64,000 nt of DNA from Bacteroidota bacterium (GTDB lineage: Bacteria; Bacteroidota; Bacteroidia; Bacteroidales; Dysgonomonadaceae). The notes under the pieces are model-generated. The model had not been told where the DNA came from. It worked only from the letters and a program-made list of their open reading frames with translations, and did no database searches. A program made the translations under genes and the position numbers. The DNA lies in NCBI GenBank assembly GCA_023388315.1, contig JAEWGM010000041.1:1-64000 (forward strand), given 5' to 3'. Positions 1-8,017 of this stretch are shown here, in pieces. Each line of letters opens with the position of its first letter. Within the stretch, counting starts at the first letter, position 1.

Positions 1-124
1 TTCTATTCCTCTTTTTTGTTGTAACACCTGCTTGAAGTTGATGGTTTTGAATTTCTTTTTCATATTCATTGCAGAAATCGTCCGCAATACAAAAAATTTC
101 AATAACTTTGTCTGTTGTGATCAT
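1..124 (-). CDS. Transposase, N-terminal fragment (IS982-like), cut by window edge
   Basis: The minus strand reads open from an ATG at 124 to the window edge, giving 41 residues that begin MITTDKVIEIFCIADDFC. Transposases of the IS982 family in Bacteroidetes characteristically start this way (recalled, not searched). They are cytoplasmic DDE enzymes that move their own insertion sequence. No catalytic residue is inside the window, so the gene could be intact or broken beyond base 1. Upstream (125-232) is AT-rich and would hold the promoter and one IS end. Another DDE family is possible, but a transposase is the likely identity. Confidence 0.72.
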   Translation of the reverse strand, partial: MITTDKVIEIFCIADDFCNEYEKEIQNHQLQAGVTTKKRNR

Positions 125-152
125 AGGGTTTTTGTTTGATATTGTTGATTAT

Positions 153-160
153 CAAATATA
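153..160 (-). promoter_or_regulatory. Putative -7 box for the transposase gene
   Basis: On the minus strand the sequence is TATATTTG, matching the Bacteroidetes -7 consensus TAnnTTTG, 29 bases before the ATG at 124. No good TTTG lies 19-21 bases upstream, so the call is weak. Confidence 0.35.
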
Positions 161-201
161 AAGATACAAATAATCTCCCTGTATCACAACTTTTTTTGTG
201 C

Positions 202-231
202 TTTTTTTATCCCGAACTCACGTTTTTAGGG
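202..231. repeat. Possible IS end motif shared with other spacers
   Basis: TTTTTATCCCGAACTCACGTTTTT lies about 85 bases upstream of the transposase start. Similar strings occur at 12898-12921 and, inverted, at 35084-35108. This suggests the outer end of the insertion sequence and of related non-autonomous elements. The boundary is inferred from similarity only; no target duplication can be seen because the other end is outside the window. Confidence 0.35.
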
Positions 232-264
232 AAACGCTTACAGCGTTTTTCCGTTATTTCGTCT

Positions 265-338
265 GTTGCCCCCAATTAAAATTGGGGGTTATGCAAAGGT
301 TTGTGCTACGGACAAATTTTTATCGGACAACAATTTTA
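265..338 (-). repeat. Rep-A copy 1, intergenic palindromic repeat
   Basis: This copy contains the perfect palindrome CCCCCAATTAAAATTGGGGG at 269-288 and then a TTTGTnnTACGGACAAATTTTTATCGGACAAC block. Read on the minus strand it closely matches 12306-12373, and its TTGTCC half matches 6670-6710. No gene is visible between 125 and 479. A smaller hairpin (AACGCT/AGCGTT) lies at 233-246. Confidence 0.7.
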
Positions 339-479
339 AAAAATCAGTTCTCCAAATCTTTAATTTATTGAAAAAGAATTCGCTCTTTTGTGGTAATATG
401 TGAATTTCAGTTTCATTTCTCTTGTTCGTCATCATTATTTTGCTTTAATTTGCAAGCGGAGATCAAAAAAGAAAAGAGA

Positions 480-944
480 ATGAAAAGAATAACATCTTTA
501 TCCATTTCTTTTATTATGAGTGGTTTACTCATGTTTTCTGTTGCTCAACAAAGTGGAAAAGCGTCGTATTACGCGCATAAGTTCCACGGCAGAAAAACTT
601 CAAGCGGCGTCCCTTATCACAAAGATAGTTTAACGTGCGCGCACAGAACGCTTCCTTTTGGTACATTATTGGAAGTAGTAAACCCAATAAATAAAAAACG
701 CGTGGTTGTTAAGGTGACCGACAGAGGCCCTTTCACCAGAAACCGAGTGCTGGATTTATCGTATGCCGCCGCCAAGGAACTGGACATTGTTCGCAGCGGA
801 ATTGCGATGGTGGAGTGGCAAAAATGGGAGTTTAAGCCGTTTATGCCGTTTACATTCGACAAAATGCATTTGGCCATCCCCTCCAAAAGTTTAGAAGAAA
901 TTTATTCCAATTTAAAAGTAGATAAAGAAAAAGTGCTGAAATAA
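480..944 (+). CDS. RlpA-like exported double-psi beta-barrel protein
   Basis: This is a 154-residue protein with an N-terminal signal peptide (about residues 1-23, ending near FSVAQQ) and a single double-psi beta-barrel domain filling most of the rest. Family landmarks are visible: GKASYYAHKFHGRKTSSG, AHRTLPFGT and VTDRGPF, followed by LDLSYAAAKEL. RlpA proteins act in the envelope on peptidoglycan, as lytic transglycosylases or septal-ring proteins. There is no SPOR domain, so septal targeting is not supported. An upstream ATG in frame at 390 would add a non-signal-like 30 residues, so the ATG at 480 behind an AAAAGAAAAGAGA stretch is preferred. It is a single gene convergent with the mannosidase operon, with a shared terminator. 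Confidence 0.85.
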   Translation: MKRITSLSISFIMSGLLMFSVAQQSGKASYYAHKFHGRKTSSGVPYHKDSLTCAHRTLPFGTLLEVVNPINKKRVVVKVTDRGPFTRNRVLDLSYAAAKELDIVRSGIAMVEWQKWEFKPFMPFTFDKMHLAIPSKSLEEIYSNLKVDKEKVLK

Positions 945-964
945 TTCAGCACTTTTTCTTTATC
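921..964. terminator. Bidirectional terminator overlapping the rlpA-like stop codon
   Basis: A perfect 20-bp stem (921-940 with 945-964) closes on a 4-base loop ATAA. The stop codon TAA (942-944) lies in the loop. A-rich and T-rich stem flanks give U-tracts on both strands, so it can end both the rlpA-like transcript and the opposing GH92 operon. Confidence 0.85.
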
Positions 965-981
965 ATTGGAGGTTGTTTTCG

Positions 982-3276
982 TTATTTGTTCTCATTAGAA
1001 AACGAATACGGAAAATCAGCCTTGTTTATTCCTCTCGATTTGTTGGGCGTTTCAGACATCGTGAAATCGATTTTCGCGCCATTCATCAAGTCGGCATGTT
1101 TGAAATAATTCTTTGAATACGATCTTCCGTTTAATCTAATATCCGAAATGTATCTCTTTTCAGGACTGTTATTCGCCGAATTTATTTCGAGTGTTTTGCC
1201 GTTTTCCAGTTTCAACGTTACTTTATTGAATAACGGTGAACCAATTACATACTCGTCGCTTCCGGGACAGACGGGATAGAAGCCCATTGCCGAAAACACA
1301 TACCAAGCCGATGTTTGTCCGTTGTCTTCATCGCCACAATAACCGTCGGGGTTGGGCGTGTAGAGTTTATCCATCACTTCGCGCGCCCAATATTGCGCTT
1401 TCCAAGGCTCGCCGGCATAGTTGTAGAGATAAATCATATGCTGGATGGGTTGGTTCCCGTGGGCGTATTGGCCCATATTCATAATTTGCATTTCACGAAT
1501 TTCGTGAATTACGCCGCCGTAATAACTGTCATCGAAAATGGGCGGCATAATGAACACAGAGTCCAACATTTGCACAAATTCTTTCTTTCCGCCCATTAAA
1601 TCGATTAATCCTTGCGGATCGTGGAAAACCGACCACGTGTAGTGCCAACTATTGCCTTCGGTAAACGCGTCGCCCCATTTTGTAGGGCTGAAAGGCGATT
1701 GGAACGAGCCGTCTTTGTTTCTGCCGCGCATCAATTTATGCTCCGGCGAATAGAGGTTCCTATAATTCTGGCTTCTTTTCGCAAACAAATCAATCTCCGC
1801 CTGCGGGCGTTTGAGTTCTTTAGCAAGTTTGTAAATTGTCCAGTCAGCATAGGCGTATTCCAAGGTGCGGGCGGCGTTTTCGTTGATTTTTACGTCGTAA
1901 GGCACATAACCGATGGTGTTGTAATACTCGTGGCCCAAACGTCCCGTGGACGAAACTTTGGGGTGAACGTTTTTGGTACCGTGCAACATGGCTTCGTAAA
2001 GTGTTTCAATATCGTAACCGCGCAACCCTTTCAGATAAGCATCGGCAACTACCGAAGCAGAGTTGTTTCCAATCATAATTCCACGGTGCCCGGGGCTTGC
2101 CCATTCCGGCAGAAAACCGCTTTCTTTATAGGTGTTTACCAAGCCTTCCTGTATCTCTTTGTTCACCGATGGATACATCAAGTTCAGCAACGGAAACAGC
2201 GAACGGAACGTATCCCAAAAACCGGTATCGGTGTACATATATCCGGGAAGAACCTGTCCGTTATACGGGCTGTAATGTACGGTATTTCCCTGCGCGTCAA
2301 TTTCGTGAAACTTGCGTGGGAAAAGCGTTGAGCGATAAAGTGTGGAGTAAAACGTACGTTTTTGGTCGAGATCGCCGCCTTCCACTTCAATTCGGCCAAG
2401 GACATTGTTCCAAGCTTCGCGTCCTTCTTTTTTTATCGTTTCAAAATCTTTGTTTTCCACTTCCTTCAGGTTTAGCCACGCTTGTTCGTAGCTGATGAAA
2501 GAAGAGGCCACTTTCGCGATGACTTTTTCGCCTCTTTTCGTGGAAAATCCGATGAAAGCGCCCGCGTGATTGCTTTCCACTTTGAGGTTGTTGTTGTCAA
2601 TTTCGCCGTCTTTTACCGCATGTTTATACTCGAAAGGTTTATCGAATACCACCACGAAATAATTTTTAAAATTCTCGGGCACGCCGCCGCTGTTTCGGGT
2701 GGTGTAACCGATAATGGCGTTTCTGTCGGGCAGAATTTCAACCGAAGAGCCTCTGTCGAAAGCATCTACCAGCACATACGCGCTGTTTGTTTCGGGAAAA
2801 GTAAACCGAAAAATTGCCGCACGTTCCGTGGGCGTGATTTCCGTTGTTACATCGTAATCGGCCAAATAGGCGCTGTAATAATGCGGCCTGGCTATTTCGG
2901 CTTTGTGCGAATACCAACTTGCCCGTTTTTCTTGGTCGAACTCCATTTTGTCCACCATCGGCATAATGGAAAACTGTCCGTAATCGTTCATCCACGGGCT
3001 GGGCTGGTGCGTTTGTTTAAAGCCGTTGATTTTGTTATCGGTGTAAACATATTGCCATCCATCGCCAATTTTTCGGGTTTGGGGTGTCCAAAAGTTCATT
3101 CCCCACGGGCGGGCAATGGCGGGATAGGTGTTTCCGTTTGATAACGCGAATTCGGATTGCGTGCCCACCAAAATGCTCACATAATCCACCGGATCTTCGT
3201 AAACGTGTTGCTGAGCGAAAACGAAATTGCCGTACAAACTCAATAATATGCTTAGAAAAAAATAGTTTGTTTTCAT
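982..3276 (-). CDS. GH92 exo-alpha-mannosidase
   Basis: This 764-residue exported enzyme has a signal peptide ending at about VFAQQ (residue 21). GH92 enzymes remove terminal alpha-mannose in a calcium-dependent inverting reaction, most often alpha-1,2 linkages. The family signature is complete: THQPSPWMNDYG, TDTGFWDTFRS, GFLPEWASPGHRG and GNQPIQHMIYLYNYAG. The probable general acid is E540 in TEGNSWHYTW, and the probable base pair is D649/D651 in GDEDNGQTSAW, by analogy with characterised Bacteroides GH92 enzymes. It is the last gene of the operon, 2 bases after the GH125 gene. Exact linkage preference cannot be read from the sequence. Confidence 0.94.
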   Translation of the reverse strand: MKTNYFFLSILLSLYGNFVFAQQHVYEDPVDYVSILVGTQSEFALSNGNTYPAIARPWGMNFWTPQTRKIGDGWQYVYTDNKINGFKQTHQPSPWMNDYGQFSIMPMVDKMEFDQEKRASWYSHKAEIARPHYYSAYLADYDVTTEITPTERAAIFRFTFPETNSAYVLVDAFDRGSSVEILPDRNAIIGYTTRNSGGVPENFKNYFVVVFDKPFEYKHAVKDGEIDNNNLKVESNHAGAFIGFSTKRGEKVIAKVASSFISYEQAWLNLKEVENKDFETIKKEGREAWNNVLGRIEVEGGDLDQKRTFYSTLYRSTLFPRKFHEIDAQGNTVHYSPYNGQVLPGYMYTDTGFWDTFRSLFPLLNLMYPSVNKEIQEGLVNTYKESGFLPEWASPGHRGIMIGNNSASVVADAYLKGLRGYDIETLYEAMLHGTKNVHPKVSSTGRLGHEYYNTIGYVPYDVKINENAARTLEYAYADWTIYKLAKELKRPQAEIDLFAKRSQNYRNLYSPEHKLMRGRNKDGSFQSPFSPTKWGDAFTEGNSWHYTWSVFHDPQGLIDLMGGKKEFVQMLDSVFIMPPIFDDSYYGGVIHEIREMQIMNMGQYAHGNQPIQHMIYLYNYAGEPWKAQYWAREVMDKLYTPNPDGYCGDEDNGQTSAWYVFSAMGFYPVCPGSDEYVIGSPLFNKVTLKLENGKTLEINSANNSPEKRYISDIRLNGRSYSKNYFKHADLMNGAKIDFTMSETPNKSRGINKADFPYSFSNENK

Positions 3277-3278
3277 TC

Positions 3279-4736
3279 TTATAAACTGTTTACAAGGTTC
3301 ATTTTTCCTTCTTTGTCTAACCTTACAATTAGCTCGCCAAAGAGCGTGTTAACCCACGCAAACCAGCTTCTGGTGAAATCGGATGGGTCGTCTTTATGAA
3401 ACGTTTCGTGCATAAAACCCATATCGTTGTCGGTGTCGCGCAGCATGCGCAAGCAATGCTTGATTTCATCGTTGCTTTGACTGGTTTGGGCGCGCATAAT
3501 GATGCTCATTGGCCAAATCATATCGTAACCGACGTGTGGTCCACCGATTCCTTCGCCGGCCGAGCCTTTGAAGAAATAAGGATTGTCTTCGCTCAATACC
3601 AGTTTTCTTGTGTTTTGGTAGATGGCGTCATTCAAATCGATGGTGCCTAAATAGGGCATTGCCAAAAGGCTGGGGATGTTGGCATCGTCCATAAAATAAG
3701 CGTTTCCAAAACCATCTACTTCAAAGGCATACACTTTGCCATATTTGGGATGTTCCACAATGGCGTATTTTTTCAACGCGTCGTTCACTTCATTTGCAAG
3801 CGCAGTACATTCGTTGGCAAACGATGTGTCGCTTGTCACTTTTTGTGAAATTTCGGCAAGTTGCTTCAACGAGGTTACGGCGAAGAAGTTCGATGGAACC
3901 AAAAAACTGAAGGTGGTGGCGTCGTCCGACGGGCGGAACGAAGACACGATTAATCCCACCGGATTTACCGGATTACCGTAGCCGCGGTTGTTCAGCGTAT
4001 CTAACTGACGGTCTGTTTTGCGCAAAAACTTGTACGGGCCGGGGCCGTCTTTTCTTTGTTGTTCTTTAAAGGTTTTAATCACCAGCGCCATCGCTTTTTT
4101 CCACTCGTTGTCGAAAACGCTGGTGTCGTTGGTGGTTTTCCAATAATGGTATGCCAACCGAATAGGGTAACAAAGCGAGTCGATTTCCCATTTCCGCTCG
4201 TGCAACATCGGGTTCATATCGGTATCGTCGCTCATCCATTCGCCATCGGGGTGGGGAACCGGATTAAACGCGTTAGCGTACGGATCGATGGTGATGCACT
4301 TTGTTTGGCGATGGATCACACCGGCGATCATTTGTTTTAAATGATTGTCCGATTTCGATAGCGGCAAATAAGGCCATACTTGCGCGGTGGAGTCGCGCAG
4401 CCACATGGCGTCTATATCTCCGGTAATAACGAACGTATCCGGCTTACCGTTTTCTACTTTAAATTTCACCGTAGTATCGATGGTGTTTGGGAAGCAGTTC
4501 TCAAACATCCAAGCCAATTTCGGATCTTTAATTTTCGCTTTCACTCGGGTAATGGTTTGTTCTACCGCTTTTGATGTGAAATTTCTGTCCGCCACTGGAG
4601 GGCGTTGCGATACATACTTTTTTTGTTGTGCAAGTGTGCCCAGTTTTTCAACCGATGAACTTGCCCAAGTGGGATTTACAGCCAACGCTGCCAACCCAAT
4701 TGTTCCTTTCTTAATGAAGTTTCTACGTGTTGTCAT
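3279..4736 (-). CDS. GH125 exo-alpha-1,6-mannosidase
   Basis: This 485-residue protein has an N-terminus MTTRRNFIKKGTIGLAALAV that resembles a Tat-type signal (RR followed by FIKKG and a hydrophobic stretch), so export is likely. The rest matches GH125 (DUF1237), including DIDAMWLRDSTAQVWPYL, MLHERKWEIDSLCYP, GEGIGGPHVGYDMIWPMSI and MGFMHETFHKDDP near the C-terminus. GH125 enzymes cut non-reducing alpha-1,6-mannosyl residues with inversion. It lies between GH76 (33 bases upstream) and GH92 (2 bases downstream) on one transcript. The set would trim alpha-1,6-backbone mannan or N-glycan cores. The family is confident; the substrate is inferred. Confidence 0.93.
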   Translation of the reverse strand: MTTRRNFIKKGTIGLAALAVNPTWASSSVEKLGTLAQQKKYVSQRPPVADRNFTSKAVEQTITRVKAKIKDPKLAWMFENCFPNTIDTTVKFKVENGKPDTFVITGDIDAMWLRDSTAQVWPYLPLSKSDNHLKQMIAGVIHRQTKCITIDPYANAFNPVPHPDGEWMSDDTDMNPMLHERKWEIDSLCYPIRLAYHYWKTTNDTSVFDNEWKKAMALVIKTFKEQQRKDGPGPYKFLRKTDRQLDTLNNRGYGNPVNPVGLIVSSFRPSDDATTFSFLVPSNFFAVTSLKQLAEISQKVTSDTSFANECTALANEVNDALKKYAIVEHPKYGKVYAFEVDGFGNAYFMDDANIPSLLAMPYLGTIDLNDAIYQNTRKLVLSEDNPYFFKGSAGEGIGGPHVGYDMIWPMSIIMRAQTSQSNDEIKHCLRMLRDTDNDMGFMHETFHKDDPSDFTRSWFAWVNTLFGELIVRLDKEGKMNLVNSL

Positions 4737-4769
4737 TTTTTTAAATATAATGATATGTAATTAAATTAA

Positions 4770-5963
4770 TTATGGTAAATCGTTTAACTCTGAAAATAGT
4801 TCAATCATTGTTGCATTGTCTAATAACCACTTATATCGCTGATTGGTAGCTTTTGCCCAATTGTTGCCAAATAAAAGATGCTTATCTAATGTATGGTTCC
4901 AAGCATGGAACGCGTTATTTTTCATTGTCGCTATATATTTTTCGTTTCCGTCAATTTGGTACAACGCTTTCAATCCTCTTAAAAGAATGGTATTGAACCA
5001 CGGCGATGACGGATAAAACGGCAAAATACCTTCTTGTACCGGCGTATCGTTTACAAAATGGCGATAGGTGCCTTCGGCGGTTTTTTGCGCGTCAAACAGG
5101 TAGCTTTCCTCTTTGGTTATGGTGTACAAAAGAACGGCTGCTTCAATCATTTGACCGCTGTTGTAGGTGTATTTTTGCTTGTCAATTTTTCCTTTTAAGT
5201 CGATATTATCCCAATACACGTGGTCGGCCGGGTCTTCGAGGTTCTTTTTTGTCCAAAGATACGTTTCTTTTGCCTGATCTAAAAATGATTTTTCTTGTGT
5301 AAGCTCATATAAACGGGCACACAAAACCGTGGCGGGAGCGTTAGAACAGGTGTTTTTGCTCATCTGTTTTTGTTCGCACCAATAAATTCCACCATCTAGG
5401 TTGTCGGACCATCCACTGTAAATAAACTCGTGCAACTCAATGGCTCTGTCCAAATAGGCTTGGTTGTTTGTGGTTTCGTAAAGCGTGCAAAAATCCAGTG
5501 CAATCCACACGTTATCATCGTAAAACCGATCACTATTTCCTGCGAACACTGGATATGACTGGTAAGCGGCAGGGCGCCTGCCCGTGTCCCAATATTTTTC
5601 CAATCCCGGCAAGATGGTTTCTTCAAGTAAGTGAAGATATTTTTTGTTGTTAGTTTGTTTATACATCGAAACAACGCCCGAGAAAACACCGGAATAGGGC
5701 CACAGGAACGAAACTTCCTGGTTTTGTCTTTGTGTGGTTCCTTCCGCCAAATAATTTACTCTGTGTCTTGGATTTACGGGATATGTTTCTGATAACAAAC
5801 CGTGTTTGGGAACATTGTATAAATCTAAAATGCGATAAAGTATGGTGTCCGCTATTAAAAGGGAGGTGTTGGAACTTTCTTTTAGCCTGTTTTGAGCCGA
5901 TGTGTTGCAAGAAAAACTTGCGAAAAGCAAAAATGCGAACAAAATCTTTATGGTAACTCTCAT
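4770..5963 (-). CDS. GH76-family alpha-1,6-mannanase, lipoprotein
   Basis: This 397-residue protein has a lipoprotein signal with probable lipidated cysteine C19 (FASFSC). The (alpha/alpha)6 GH76 fold is indicated by the paired aspartates D149-D150 in RFYDDNVWIALDF, the catalytic DD of endo-alpha-1,6-mannanases, and by WCEQKQMSKNTCSNAPA and TYNSGQMIEAAVLLY. GH76 cuts the alpha-1,6-mannan backbone. Its start codon overlaps the stop of the Lrp/AsnC gene by one base (TGATG), implying translational coupling. Together with GH125 and GH92 it forms a mannan-degrading series. No SusC/SusD pair is adjacent. Confidence 0.88.
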   Translation of the reverse strand: MRVTIKILFAFLLFASFSCNTSAQNRLKESSNTSLLIADTILYRILDLYNVPKHGLLSETYPVNPRHRVNYLAEGTTQRQNQEVSFLWPYSGVFSGVVSMYKQTNNKKYLHLLEETILPGLEKYWDTGRRPAAYQSYPVFAGNSDRFYDDNVWIALDFCTLYETTNNQAYLDRAIELHEFIYSGWSDNLDGGIYWCEQKQMSKNTCSNAPATVLCARLYELTQEKSFLDQAKETYLWTKKNLEDPADHVYWDNIDLKGKIDKQKYTYNSGQMIEAAVLLYTITKEESYLFDAQKTAEGTYRHFVNDTPVQEGILPFYPSSPWFNTILLRGLKALYQIDGNEKYIATMKNNAFHAWNHTLDKHLLFGNNWAKATNQRYKWLLDNATMIELFSELNDLP

Positions 5964-6442
5964 CAGTTCTTCCTCGTATCTTTAAATTCTATGGGTAATT
6001 TTTTTCTAAATCCATCTTTGAAGCACATTAATGTTTCGGTTCTCGATAAGCCCAACGGCTGCAATTCCGATTGGATGATGCGCAATAAATCTTTGTTGTT
6101 TTTAGCATATACTTTAATCAATAGGTCATATTGTCCGGTGGTATAATAGCATTCCACCACTTCGGGAATCTTCTCTAATTCCTCTACTACATTGGTAAAC
6201 GTTGAGGGCGATGTAAGGAAAATCCCTACATAAGCACACGTTTCGAATCCTATTTTCTCGGCATCGAGAATAAATTCCGAGCCCTTAATAATTCCCAAGT
6301 TTGTCAGCCGCTGCACTCGTTGATGAATGGCCGCGCCCGATACGCCACACTCGCGGGCTACTTCCAGAAAAGGAACCCGTGCGTTTTCCACGATGAGTTT
6401 TAAGATTTTCTCATCCAATTGATCTAAATCATGATATGCCAT
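5963..6442 (-). CDS. Lrp/AsnC family transcriptional regulator
   Basis: This 159-residue protein has an N-terminal winged helix-turn-helix at about residues 8-55 (LDEKILKLIVENARVPFLEV, then GVSGAAIHQRVQRLTNLGII) and a C-terminal RAM ligand-binding domain at about 70-150. Family members bind DNA as dimers or octamers and usually sense amino acids. It is the first gene of the mannosidase operon and overlaps GH76 by one base, so it is likely both a regulator and a member of the operon. The ligand is unknown. Confidence 0.93.
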   Translation of the reverse strand: MAYHDLDQLDEKILKLIVENARVPFLEVARECGVSGAAIHQRVQRLTNLGIIKGSEFILDAEKIGFETCAYVGIFLTSPSTFTNVVEELEKIPEVVECYYTTGQYDLLIKVYAKNNKDLLRIIQSELQPLGLSRTETLMCFKDGFRKKLPIEFKDTRKN

Positions 6443-6485
6443 ATGTTTTTGCTTTTAATCTGTTATAAAAACGATTTGTTTTGCA

Positions 6486-6493
6486 CAAAAATA
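6486..6493 (-). promoter_or_regulatory. Putative -7 box of the Lrp-mannosidase operon
   Basis: The minus strand reads TATTTTTG, matching TAnnTTTG, 44 bases before the regulator start at 6442. No TTTG at ideal spacing is seen. Confidence 0.45.
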
Positions 6494-6850
6494 ACACAAA
6501 AAACCATTAAACAGATGGCAAAGCTGTATAAATATGTTATTTTAACGAATCCACGTTCAGCTTGTATGATAACTAAAGTTTTTGGGAGACTTATATTGAA
6601 CCTCCGGTTTAAAAAGCGGAGTTATTATAATATCTGTTGTACCTGTTTTATTGCTATTTTGATTTTTTTATCAATGTTGTCCGGTAAAAATTTGTCCGCA
6701 GGACAGAGTTAATGAATGAAGAATAGAGTAGGAGAAAAAATAAAATAGGTTTTCCTCTCATTCTTTTTTTATCCCTCACACTACCGTATGTACTTGCGTT
6801 TAGGCGGTTACACTAAAGTGGATTTTACTTTTTATTATTGGCTGAAATGC
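6494..6850. other. Divergent spacer between the mannosidase operon and the TA-like pair
   Basis: About 360 bases of AT-rich sequence without a credible gene. It contains Rep-A copy 3 at 6670-6710. The remaining sequence shows no hairpin terminator, tRNA or conserved reading frame that I could recognise. Confidence 0.5.
6670..6710 (+). repeat. Rep-A copy 3 (partial)
   Basis: The core ATCAATGTTGTCCGGTAAAA followed by ATTTGTCCGCAGGACA nearly repeats 12306-12340 and the reverse complement of 300-338. It lacks the CCCCAATT palindrome of the fuller copies. Confidence 0.65.
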
Positions 6851-6881
6851 TTGTAGAAGAGGGCAAAAAGCAGTATATTTG
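6851..6881 (+). promoter_or_regulatory. Putative promoter of the DUF6922/AbiEii pair
   Basis: TTG at 6851-6853, a 20-base spacer and TATATTTG at 6874-6881 fit the Bacteroidetes promoter. Transcription would begin at about 6886-6888, downstream of the ATG at 6884. This argues for translation from the second in-frame ATG at 6902, or for a leaderless message. Confidence 0.55.
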
Positions 6882-6883
6882 TA

Positions 6884-7222
6884 ATGAATAAAAGAGAAAT
6901 TATGTTTAGCGATTGGAGAGAAAAAACAGAATTTACATGTATTCATCCTCGCTTTTTGTGGGAATATGAATATTCTAAAATAGACTGGTACAGAATGAGA
7001 CACATTGTCGTTTCACGTATCATTGAGCGTGGATGGATTAACGATTATTACGCCGCTATAAATTTATACGGTGGGATGGATAATTTTAAGAAAATTATTA
7101 CGGAAATACCGCATCTTTCCGATAAGGATATGGATTTTGTATGTAAACTGTTTGACTTGAACAAAGAGGATCTATTATGCTACACAAAGAAACAGTTGAG
7201 AGAAGCACATTTGAACTCTTAA
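6884..7222 (+). CDS. DUF6922-type protein, putative antitoxin partner of AbiEii
   Basis: This protein has 112 residues if started at 6884, or 106 from the ATG at 6902 (MFSDWREKTEF). The promoter position favours the second start. The sequence, with FLWEYEYSKIDWYRMRHIVVSRIIERGW and a compact helical C-terminus, resembles the short proteins (DUF6922, recalled) encoded just before AbiEii nucleotidyltransferases in Bacteroidetes. It overlaps the next gene by 46 bases in another frame, which is typical of a translationally linked toxin-antitoxin pair. An antitoxin or repressor role is inferred from position. The base composition is noticeably AT-rich, suggesting acquisition. Confidence 0.7.
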   Translation: MNKREIMFSDWREKTEFTCIHPRFLWEYEYSKIDWYRMRHIVVSRIIERGWINDYYAAINLYGGMDNFKKIITEIPHLSDKDMDFVCKLFDLNKEDLLCYTKKQLREAHLNS

Positions 7223-7845
7223 CAACACTTATGCAAGATGAGAAGCTGAGTCAATTTAACTTAGCTGGGGGCACTGCTTTAGCGTTACACATAGGGCACA
7301 GAAAAAGCGTTGATTTGGACTTGTTCACTCAAAAAGATTTTTCCGAATCCGAACTATCGGAATATTTAACCAAGAAATACAATTTTATCAATGACTTTCA
7401 AAGTAAGAACACACTGAAAGGGTATATAAATAATGTGATGGTTGACTGTATTACGCATAAATATGAGAATGTAAAACCCATCATCAACGAACAAGGGATT
7501 CGGCTGTATTCGGTAGAAGATATTTCGGCTATGAAGTTAAACGCCATTGCTGACAATGGTACACGTTTAAAAGACTTCATCGATATAGCGTGTTTATCCA
7601 ATCAAATGAGTTTTAAACAAATGTTGCAAGCATACGAACACAAATACCCATCCAGTAATTCTATGCGAGCGGTGCGGGGGGTATTATATCACGATGATAT
7701 AATAAAGGAACCCATTTATATGCTAAAAGGTAGATACGACTGGTCGAACTTGGAAAGTCGTCTTAACGAAATGGTTAAGAATGAAAATGTGAAATTCATT
7801 ACCTACCCTTTTGATGAAGGACAAAATTTATCCAGAAAAAGATAA
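7177..7845 (+). CDS. AbiEii/AbiGii-type nucleotidyltransferase (putative toxin)
   Basis: This 222-residue protein has the nucleotidyltransferase signature of AbiEii toxins: GGTALAL at residues 31-37, then R42, S44 and the metal-binding aspartates D46 and D48 in HRKSVDLDLF. A further conserved block is YSVEDISAMKLNAIADNGTRLKDFIDIA. AbiEii proteins are GTP-binding or tRNA-modifying nucleotidyltransferases that stop growth during phage infection in type IV systems. This one has the length of the minimal domain. The start at 7177 lies inside the upstream gene; a later start would lose conserved N-terminal helix residues. Toxicity is inferred from the family. Confidence 0.82.
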   Translation: MLHKETVERSTFELLTTLMQDEKLSQFNLAGGTALALHIGHRKSVDLDLFTQKDFSESELSEYLTKKYNFINDFQSKNTLKGYINNVMVDCITHKYENVKPIINEQGIRLYSVEDISAMKLNAIADNGTRLKDFIDIACLSNQMSFKQMLQAYEHKYPSSNSMRAVRGVLYHDDIIKEPIYMLKGRYDWSNLESRLNEMVKNENVKFITYPFDEGQNLSRKR

Positions 7846-8017
7846 TCAGCAAATCCCAAAACTGATACTAAAAAATAAAATGGTATTATTAGGTACGAAA
7901 AAAAGTACAAAATATCTCTCACCTCAACTACAAATAACTATTTTCATATCAATAACTTAACGATCACTTTATTCTTTTCACTTGTTTATTTATAAGTTAA
8001 TCATTAAAACTATTTTT

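Noticed and set aside
1612..2331. Long frame (239 codons) antisense to the GH92 gene
   Set aside because: It is a shadow of a well-conserved glycosidase. Similar long antisense frames occur opposite the RND, V-ATPase and GH3 genes because of codon bias.
6431..6712. 93-codon plus-strand frame in the divergent spacer
   Set aside because: It starts inside the regulator gene's 5' end and runs through a Rep-A copy; its composition is not protein-like.
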